A stretch of 64,000 nt of DNA, from positions 1 to 64,000 of the forward strand of contig NZ_APNG01000018.1 in assembly GCF_040361255.1 (NCBI RefSeq), read 5' to 3'. The DNA comes from Salinisphaera sp040361255. GTDB lineage: Bacteria > Pseudomonadota > Gammaproteobacteria > Nevskiales > Salinisphaeraceae. The translations under genes and the position numbers were made by a program. How positions within the stretch are numbered: the stretch's first letter is position 1; each line of letters starts with the position of its first letter. Positions 58,156 through 64,000 of the stretch are shown here, piece by piece. Under the pieces are notes generated by a model. It worked only from the letters and a program-made list of their open reading frames with translations. It did no database searches and was not told where the DNA came from.

Positions 58156-59369
58156 TGAGCGATAGCGACCCGGCATTCCGGCTCTCGGCGCGTTATCAGC
58201 AGCTCAAGGGCGCATTGCATCTGCACCTGATCGCACTGCTGGAAGATCGCGGTATCGATATCGGGCACTGGTCCGATGCCAAGGCCGCCGAGTTCATGCG
58301 CGCCCAGGCGCGGGCCTATGTCAACGAACACCGGATCGCGATCAACCAGCACGAAATTCATTGCCTGGCTGACGACACCCTCGACGAGTTGATCGGTTAT
58401 GGGCCGATCCAGCCGCTCATCGACGATGACGAGGTCGACGATATCGTCATCAACGGCCCGGCCCAGGTGTATACCGAGCGTCACGGCCGGCTGGTTCGCG
58501 AGCCGATCCGGTTTGCCGACGACAGCCATATTCTGCGTGTGGCCCAGCGCATTCTCGCGCCGCTGGGTCGGCGCCTGGACGAATCCACCCCCATGGTCGA
58601 TGCCCGCCTGGCCGATGGCAGTCGTGTGAATGCGGTCATTCCGCCGCTGGCGCTGGACGGGCCGTGCGTATCAATCCGCAAGTTCGGCCGGCATGTGCTC
58701 GGTGTCGACGAGTTGGTGGCCAGCGGTTCGATCTCGGCTGAGATCGTGGATTATCTGCGCGAACGGATCGCCGCGCGCGACAATATCCTCGTGGTCGGCG
58801 GCACCGGTTCGGGCAAGACCACGTTATTGAACATGATCAGCCAGTGGATCGACGACGGCGAGCGCATCATCACCATCGAGGACGCGGCCGAACTGCGCCT
58901 GGCGCATCCGCACGTCGTGCGTCTGGAAACGCGCCCGCCCAATCTGGAAGGCGAACGCGCGGTCAGCGCGCGCGATCTGCTGCGCAATGCCCTGCGCATG
59001 CGCCCGGATCGCATCATCCTCGGCGAAGTGCGTGGCGATGAAGTGCTCGACATGCTCCAGGCCATGAACACCGGCCATGACGGGTCCATGACCACGTTGC
59101 ACGCCAATAGTTGTCGGGACGCTATCCATCGCCTGCAGTTGCTGGCCGGATTCGCCGGGTTTGCCGGCGATGAGCGTATGTTCGTCCAGCAGATCGCCTC
59201 GGCACTGGATCTGATCGTGCATGTCGCCCGTCTGCCCGATGGGCGCCGGCGTCTGCGATCGATCGAGCGCGTGGGCGAGCTCGTCGCCAATCAGCTCGCG
59301 CTGGATCGTGTTTTCGCCTTCGATGCCGATCACGATCGTTTTACCGGCCCGGCGTCGAACGCGTCATGA
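58155..59369 (+). CDS. cpaF: Tad pilus assembly ATPase CpaF (TadA)
   Basis: 404 residues. Secretion ATPase of the type II/IV (GspE/VirB11) family. N-domain DELIGYGPIQPLIDDDEVDDIVINGP; Walker A GGTGSGKTT at 215-223 with Lys221; the Asp box ITIEDAAELRL; Walker B MRPDRIILGEVRGDEVLDMLQAMNTGHDGSMTTLHANS with both conserved His. It powers pilus assembly at the inner membrane with TadB and TadC. Overlaps tadB by 4 nt. Confidence 0.95.
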   Translation: MSDSDPAFRLSARYQQLKGALHLHLIALLEDRGIDIGHWSDAKAAEFMRAQARAYVNEHRIAINQHEIHCLADDTLDELIGYGPIQPLIDDDEVDDIVINGPAQVYTERHGRLVREPIRFADDSHILRVAQRILAPLGRRLDESTPMVDARLADGSRVNAVIPPLALDGPCVSIRKFGRHVLGVDELVASGSISAEIVDYLRERIAARDNILVVGGTGSGKTTLLNMISQWIDDGERIITIEDAAELRLAHPHVVRLETRPPNLEGERAVSARDLLRNALRMRPDRIILGEVRGDEVLDMLQAMNTGHDGSMTTLHANSCRDAIHRLQLLAGFAGFAGDERMFVQQIASALDLIVHVARLPDGRRRLRSIERVGELVANQLALDRVFAFDADHDRFTGPASNAS

Positions 59370-60292
59370 GCTGGCTGCTTGCCTGGCTGGCCTGTGTGGC
59401 GCTGCTCGGCGCGCTGGCCCTGTTGATCGCGGCGCGCCGGCGGGTGCGCGAACAGCGTCTCGAGCGTCGTTTCGGTCTGGCCGAGGCCGACGAAACCGAA
59501 CAGGCCGTACTGGGTTATCAACGCCTGCAGCGCATACGCAACCGCCCGCTCAGAGTGCTGTGCAGCTGGTTGTGGTCGGCGGGTGTCGCGGCCACGCCTG
59601 CCCGCGTGGGGCAGTACGTGGCGCTGTGGCTGGTCGTGCTCGTGCTCGCGATTGTAGCGGCGGGTACCACCGGCCTGGCTCTGGCGTGCGCGCTGCCGGT
59701 CATCGCGGCGCTGCTGCTTGGCCAGCGCAAACGCGCCCGGCGGGCACGTATCAACCGTCAGCTGCCGGCGTTTCTGGGCCATCTGCTGCGCGCGCTGAGC
59801 GCTGGCAATACATTCGAGCAGGGCCTGTATGCGAGTGCGATACAAAGCAGCGAACCGCTGCGTGGCGTGTTTCTGAGCGTATCGCGCCAGATCCGTATGG
59901 GCGCGGCGGTCGACGAGGTGCTCACCGACGTTGCCCGTATCCACCAGCTGCGGGCGTTGCATGTGCTGGCCATGGGCGCAGGGGTGAACCGGCGCTACGG
60001 TGGCTCCATGCGGCGGGTGATCGCCAGCCTCGTGGATACGATCAGCCAGCAGGAGGCCGCGGCACGCGAACTCAAGGCATTGACCGGCGAAACACGCCTT
60101 TCCGCCTATGTGGTGGCCGCGATTCCGGTGGTGATCAGCCTGTTCTTCTATCTGCGCAATCCCGATTATTATACGGCCATGCTCGCCAGCCCCGGCGGGC
60201 GCGTGGCCATCATTGTGGCGTTGCTGCTGGAAGCGTTCGGGCTGATGTTCATCTGGCGTATGGTCAGTCGGCTGCAGGCGCCGGCCGCATGA
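59366..60292 (+). CDS. tadB: Tad pilus platform protein TadB
   Basis: 308 residues, a GspF-like (T2SSF domain) inner-membrane platform protein. One helix at 4-22, a pair near 85-120, the T2SSF cytoplasmic domain RRARINRQLPAFLGHLLRALSAGNTFEQGLYASA with EVLTDVARIHQLRALHVLAMG, and two C-terminal helices. It couples the ATPase to pilus growth. ATGA overlaps at both ends indicate coupled translation. Confidence 0.9.
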   Translation: MSWLLAWLACVALLGALALLIAARRRVREQRLERRFGLAEADETEQAVLGYQRLQRIRNRPLRVLCSWLWSAGVAATPARVGQYVALWLVVLVLAIVAAGTTGLALACALPVIAALLLGQRKRARRARINRQLPAFLGHLLRALSAGNTFEQGLYASAIQSSEPLRGVFLSVSRQIRMGAAVDEVLTDVARIHQLRALHVLAMGAGVNRRYGGSMRRVIASLVDTISQQEAAARELKALTGETRLSAYVVAAIPVVISLFFYLRNPDYYTAMLASPGGRVAIIVALLLEAFGLMFIWRMVSRLQAPAA

Positions 60293-61212
60293 GTTGGGCG
60301 GCGTTGTTTTTCGCGCTCGCGGTCGCCACGCTGGTGCTCGCACTCGGCGTCGGCTTGCTGTTCTGGCTCGAGCGCGCCCGCGAGGCTCGTCTGTACGCGC
60401 GCTATACCGGCGTGGCCGCCACCGCCGGCGAGCCTGCCGCGCGCCGCGATCATCCGTGGCTGTCGCGTATGGCCGCCGGTGGTGTACGTATCGAGCGGGC
60501 GCTCAATGCCGGCGAGCAAACGCGCACGCTGCTTGCCCAGGCCGGTTGGCGCCAGACCCGCGCGCGGCTGATGTTTCATGCGTTGTCCTTTGCCGTGCCG
60601 GTGGCTACCGCGCTTTTGATCACGCCGGTTCTGCTGACGCTGGCGACCGCGCTGACGCCGCCCATGCGCGTATTGCTGGCGGTGATGCTGGTAATCGTCG
60701 CATTGCTGTTGCCGCGCTTTGTATTGCGGTGGCGTGCACGGGCGCGTCGCGACCGGATCGAGGCCGATGTGTTGTTGTTCATCAATCTGCTGGTGCTGTT
60801 GTTCGAAGCAGGGCTGGGCATGCGCCAGGCGCTGGCCATACTCGCCCGCGATGCAAGGGACACGATGCCGGCACTGGCGGACGAACTCGCGCCGCTGGTG
60901 CGCCAGATCGAGGCCGGCGCCGACGCCGATCCATTGCTCCATGAAACCGGCAAGCTGCTTGAAATCGAGGCATTGGAGAACGTGTTCGCGGTGCTGCGTC
61001 AGGTCGAACGCTATGGCGGCGAAATCCGTCAGCCGTTGCTCGATAGCCTCAATGAACTGCAATCGCGTCGTTCCATGGCCTTGCGAGAACAGGTCAACAA
61101 GACATCCGCCCGTATGACGATCGTGCTCGTGCTGTGTTTTCTGCCGCCGCTGCTGATTTTTATTGCCGGGCCGGCATTGATGTCGATCTCGGCCGCACTG
61201 GGGTCATCCTGA
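60289..61212 (+). CDS. tadC: Tad pilus platform protein TadC
   Basis: 307 residues, second T2SSF-type protein. Helix near 5-25, a pair near 100-145, the core RDRIEADVLLFINLLVLLFEAGLGMRQALAILARDARDTMPALADELAPLVRQIEAGAD and SLNELQSRRSMALREQVNKTSARMTIVLVLCFLPPLLIFIAGPALMSI. The start is at the ATGA overlap with tadB; the same frame stays open upstream inside cpaF and tadB, which is not coding there. Confidence 0.9.
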   Translation: MSWAALFFALAVATLVLALGVGLLFWLERAREARLYARYTGVAATAGEPAARRDHPWLSRMAAGGVRIERALNAGEQTRTLLAQAGWRQTRARLMFHALSFAVPVATALLITPVLLTLATALTPPMRVLLAVMLVIVALLLPRFVLRWRARARRDRIEADVLLFINLLVLLFEAGLGMRQALAILARDARDTMPALADELAPLVRQIEAGADADPLLHETGKLLEIEALENVFAVLRQVERYGGEIRQPLLDSLNELQSRRSMALREQVNKTSARMTIVLVLCFLPPLLIFIAGPALMSISAALGSS

Positions 61213-61967
61213 TGCGTGCGTGGACAATCGGTGGGCTGGCCGTTGGGACGGTGTGTATCGGCCTGGTCTTGAGCGGCTGTGCGCATGAGCGCGTGGCCGT
61301 GACGCCGATGGCCGATACCACCCTCGATGCCGCCCGCGGGCCGCAGGAGAATGCACGGCTGTATACCGATCTTATTCGCGAACTCATCGCCCAGGATCGC
61401 CTGTATGCCGCGCTGGCCCATCTGCAGGCACGCGAGCGCGAATTCGGGCCCAGCGATCAACTCCGTCTGCTTCGTGCCGATATCCTAAGACGTATGGACG
61501 ACGACGATACCGCACGCGGGCTGTACGAGTCGTTGCTCGATAGCGACTATGCCGCCCAGGCGAACCATGGTCTCGGCCTCATTCTGATTGCAACGGATCG
61601 CGCGGCCGGCATGGCGCACCTGCAACGCGCGGTCGTACAGATGCCGACCAATGCGCGTATGCGTAGCGATTTCGGCTATGCCCTGTTGCGGGCGGGCGAG
61701 TATGAAAAAGCACGCCTGCAACTGGCCACGGCCTATCAGCTGGATGAAGCTAACGAACTGAATCGCAACAACTACATTCTGCTACTGTTGGTGACGGGGG
61801 CCGATCGGCAGGCCGGGCGTATCGCCGCGCGTGAACAGCTCGACGCCGATCTCATGCGCCGGTTGCGCGAACAGGCACGCAGTCTGGCCAATGCCGACGG
61901 CGTATCGCCCATGCGCTCGCGACCGCGCGGGGCGCCGGCGGTCGGGATTGGCGGCGGCGGCGGTTGA
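61212..61967 (+). CDS. tadD: TadD-like TPR lipoprotein
   Basis: 251 residues. The signal RAWTIGGLAVGTVCIGLVLSGC ends in a lipobox, so the mature protein is lipid-anchored. Tetratricopeptide-like repeats fill residues 50-190 (NARLYTDLIRELIAQDRLYAALAHLQAREREFG; MRSDFGYALLRAGEYEKARLQLATAYQLDEAN). TadD is a probable pilotin or scaffold for the secretin. The Gly-rich C-terminus (GIGGGGG) is unusual. The start overlaps the tadC stop. Confidence 0.87.
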   Translation: MRAWTIGGLAVGTVCIGLVLSGCAHERVAVTPMADTTLDAARGPQENARLYTDLIRELIAQDRLYAALAHLQAREREFGPSDQLRLLRADILRRMDDDDTARGLYESLLDSDYAAQANHGLGLILIATDRAAGMAHLQRAVVQMPTNARMRSDFGYALLRAGEYEKARLQLATAYQLDEANELNRNNYILLLLVTGADRQAGRIAAREQLDADLMRRLREQARSLANADGVSPMRSRPRGAPAVGIGGGGG

Positions 61968-61995
61968 GACGATCGCGAACATCGACGGGGACGAC

Positions 61996-62259
61996 ATGAA
62001 CATACGACGGGCGGGTTTGGCATGCGCGATCGGCTGGGCGGTGAGCTTTGGCGCCGGTGCCGTGGCGCTGGACGCGGTCGGCGAGCGCACCCGTGAGGCC
62101 CTGGCCCTGCAGCGCGACGGCCGCGCCGCCGCGCCCACCCGGCCCATGCCCGAGCCGGCTGCCAAACGCAGCTACGAGCGCTATCTGGAGAGCTTCAGCC
62201 ATCCGATACCCGAGCAGTTTGATCGTAACGACGGTTTCGATGTACGCGATGGCCGCTAG
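61996..62259 (+). CDS. Small exported protein, DUF3613-like
   Basis: 87 residues. N-terminal signal IRRAGLACAIGWAVSFGAGAVALD, then a short mature part with VGERTREALALQRDGRAAAP and the closing motif RSYERYLESFSHPIPEQF. This end motif matches what I recall of DUF3613, a family found in tad loci of other proteobacteria. Function unknown; a periplasmic role in the pilus machine is inferred from context. Confidence 0.65.
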   Translation: MNIRRAGLACAIGWAVSFGAGAVALDAVGERTREALALQRDGRAAAPTRPMPEPAAKRSYERYLESFSHPIPEQFDRNDGFDVRDGR

Positions 62260-62292
62260 CGCCGGTCCATCGAACCAAAGGCGTAGAAACGC

Positions 62293-64000
62293 GTGAAAAT
62301 GTTCGCCGCAAACGACGACAATCCCGCCGGCACGTCGCGCTATGCGTTGTATGCGCTGGCCGCGCTGTGCCTGATCCTGATCGGCTATGCGGCCCTGCGC
62401 TCGGTCGAGCTGATCGGCACTGCCCGCAGCCAGGCGCTGGCCGATGCCGAGCGTGCGATCGCTGCAGCCACCGCCACGCACATCCGCCAGGATCGCGTGC
62501 CCGATGCGTTGATTGTGGCCGCCGAATCGCTGCTCGGCGAGCCGCAGCTGGGCCTGAACTATGTCACCGTGCGTAACGCACAGAATGTGACGCTGGTTTC
62601 GCGGGGGCGATTTTCGGGGCGTTTCGAATTTCTCGGTACCGGCACGGCGCGTAGTCTGCGCAGCTGGGATTATCGGCTGGAATCAGCCGAAGCGACCCAG
62701 GCCATCCGTGCCCAAGACGAGGGCGGTGTCATCGGCTTCGCCCAGTTCGGGGTCGATTGGTTCCACGTGTTCGCGAGCGCCGGCGTCGGCCTGATCATCT
62801 GGTTGACGGCGCTGCTCGCCGGGCTGGTCGGGTTCTTCGGCGCGCTGGTCGCCAGCACCTCGACGCGCGAGCAGTCGCCCGCGCCGAGCACAAGCGACAC
62901 GCCCGGGCGCATACGCAAGCCCGCGCCCCAGGCGAGTACCGCCACCGATACCGCCCGCGCGCCGCTTTCGCGCCTGGCCCGGCGCCGGGGCCGCAAAGCC
63001 AGCGAAGACGAATTCGAGCCGATCGTATCCAGCGACAACCGGGCTGCCGGCAAACCGGCGCAACCGATTACCCAGGGCGAACCGGACCGGCCGCAGCGCG
63101 CCGAGCCGCCGCCGATACGCCAGCCGCAGCGACCCGCGCCAGCGAACGAAACGCCGGCCCCGGGCAACCCGTCCAGTCCGACCCGCGCGCCCGCCGCCGC
63201 TGCACAGGCCCAACCGAAGTCGGCTGAACCGAAGCAGCCTGAACCGAAGCAGCCTGAACCGAAGCAGCCTGAACCGAAGCAGGCCGAGCCGTCCGTACAG
63301 CCGCCGCCTTCGCAACCCGCTGTACAGAAGTCGGCGCCGAGCAGGCAGCGTACGCCAGGCAAAGACGCGCCCGCCCAGGCCAGCAAGCCAGCGCCACAAC
63401 GACGTGCCGCGGTGGCCGCCCCGGTCGAAACCGAATTGCACGCGCCGCGCCTGGATGCCGAACCACGGCTCGGCGATGCGACGCTGGACCTGCGGTTTTA
63501 TCCGATCTGGCGCGATGCCAAGCGCGAAGTGCTGGCCGGGGCCTGTGCGGCGCTTGCCTGGCGCACCCCGGAAACACGGCTCGTCGATGCGGATACGCTC
63601 ACCCGTCTGGCCGAACAGAAGGGCGCGTTACGCGCGTTCACGCAATGGATCGCGCGGCGCTTTTCGTTGCTGCACAGCAACTGGCGCACCCTGGAAATCA
63701 ATACCGTACCCATCGTGCTGCCGATTCCGAGTGCGATGCTCGCTTTTGCCGATGCCGAGGCGGTATGGCGCGATGCACTACGTCGTACCGACCGGGACCC
63801 CAACGACCTCATTCTGCGCCTGTTGAGTACGCGGATGCGCCGTGGTGTGCATAGCTCGCTGCCGGTGCGTCGCGCCCTGACCCTGGCCGGCTACGACAAG
63901 CCGGTGCCGGCCGACTGCGATATCGCCTGTGTCGATGCCGCCGATGTCGGACCGGACAGCGAACAATGGTTTGCCTGTATCGAGCAGTTGCAATGCCCGG
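62293..64000 (+). CDS. Membrane protein with Pro-rich linker and degenerate EAL-like domain, 3' truncated by window
   Basis: At least 569 codons, open to the window edge. GTG 62293 or ATG 62299 starts it. Helix 1 is near residues 17-37, a periplasmic domain of about 120 residues follows, and helix 2 lies near 158-187. A Pro/Ala/Gln-rich linker (about 190-390) holds four EPKQP repeats. From about residue 399 the sequence LDLRFYPIWRDAKREVLAGACAALAW, DADTLTRLAEQKGALRAFTQWIARRF, and WRTLEINTVPIVLP follows the EAL-domain layout, but the E-A-L triplet position reads CAAL and later acidic ligands are missing. It is probably a catalytically dead c-di-GMP-type sensor or effector tied to the Tad pilus; the family is inferred by pattern. 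Confidence 0.6.
   Translation, partial: MKMFAANDDNPAGTSRYALYALAALCLILIGYAALRSVELIGTARSQALADAERAIAAATATHIRQDRVPDALIVAAESLLGEPQLGLNYVTVRNAQNVTLVSRGRFSGRFEFLGTGTARSLRSWDYRLESAEATQAIRAQDEGGVIGFAQFGVDWFHVFASAGVGLIIWLTALLAGLVGFFGALVASTSTREQSPAPSTSDTPGRIRKPAPQASTATDTARAPLSRLARRRGRKASEDEFEPIVSSDNRAAGKPAQPITQGEPDRPQRAEPPPIRQPQRPAPANETPAPGNPSSPTRAPAAAAQAQPKSAEPKQPEPKQPEPKQPEPKQAEPSVQPPPSQPAVQKSAPSRQRTPGKDAPAQASKPAPQRRAAVAAPVETELHAPRLDAEPRLGDATLDLRFYPIWRDAKREVLAGACAALAWRTPETRLVDADTLTRLAEQKGALRAFTQWIARRFSLLHSNWRTLEINTVPIVLPIPSAMLAFADAEAVWRDALRRTDRDPNDLILRLLSTRMRRGVHSSLPVRRALTLAGYDKPVPADCDIACVDAADVGPDSEQWFACIEQLQCP
63226..63285 (+). repeat. Four tandem 15-bp units encoding EPKQP
   Basis: GAACCGAAGCAGCCT repeats four times, the last with two changes (AGGCC), and a degenerate fifth copy precedes (63211-63225). 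The array codes for EPKQP in the linker of the EAL-like protein. In-frame unit gain or loss would change linker length without breaking the protein. Confidence 0.9.

Noticed and set aside
59221..60288. Long plus-strand frame leading into tadC
   Set aside because: It overlaps cpaF and tadB in another frame and shows Arg/Gly/Ala-rich non-domain sequence; tadC begins at the ATGA overlap.
63226..63285. CRISPR-like regular repeats
   Set aside because: The units are contiguous without spacers and in frame; they are a coding tandem repeat.

Overview
The window is GC-rich chromosomal DNA from a gammaproteobacterium. The order birA-coaX-tRNA-tuf-tRNA(Trp)-secE-nusG-rplKAJL-rpoBC-rpsLG-fusA-tuf, then the S10, spc and alpha ribosomal operons, is the usual gammaproteobacterial order. 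Ribosomal protein types, a 3-TM SecE and an L10 leader fit the same assignment. A Salinisphaera-like organism is my best guess, but that is inference from general look only. There are no rRNA genes, CRISPR arrays, transposases or phage genes.

Layout. (1) 1-11.8 kb is housekeeping: pstS and murB (minus strand), a HAD phosphatase with two small ArnE/ArnF-like membrane proteins, an orphan tadG (minus), an M61 peptidase, an acyl-CoA synthetase, plsY, birA and coaX. (2) 11.8-20.9 kb is the tRNA-tuf block, with tRNA-Thr(UGU), -Tyr, -Gly, -Thr(GGU), tuf and tRNA-Trp. It is split between tRNA-Thr and tRNA-Tyr by a soluble NAD-dependent formate dehydrogenase operon (fdsG, B, A, D) and a LysR regulator. 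(3) 21-51.3 kb is the transcription and translation supercluster: secE-nusG, rplKAJL-rpoBC, rpsLG-fusA-tuf-rpsJ, rplC to secY-rpmJ, and rpsM-rpsK-rpsD-rpoA-rplQ, closed by a clear intrinsic terminator. (4) 51.4-53.3 kb holds a DUF481 outer-membrane protein gene and apaH. (5) 53.5-64 kb is a Tad (type IVb, Flp) pilus locus: flp, two tadE-like genes, cpaB, cpaC, tadZ, cpaF/tadA, tadB, tadC, tadD, a DUF3613-like gene, and the first 569 codons of a membrane protein with a degenerate EAL-like domain.

How the genes work together. The ribosomal and RNA polymerase genes are arranged for coordinated, autoregulated expression. Visible candidates are an L1 site before rplK, an L10 leader before rplJ, an attenuator before rpoB, a leader terminator before rpsL, and a separate promoter plus strong hairpin between rpsJ and rplC. 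The formate dehydrogenase genes would supply NADH from formate oxidation. The Tad genes encode pilin, minor pilins, secretin, assembly ATPase and platform proteins of a surface adhesion pilus.

Most notable observations: the second EF-Tu gene has Asn in place of the P-loop Lys; a copy of the tRNA-Tyr 3' end is interrupted by a 73-nt hairpin-rich element, with a related element nearby; the formate dehydrogenase operon splits an otherwise conserved tRNA block; the TadZ homologue has no Walker A motif; and the Tad locus carries a membrane-anchored EAL-like protein that seems to lack catalytic residues. No wholly new system could be demonstrated from sequence alone.
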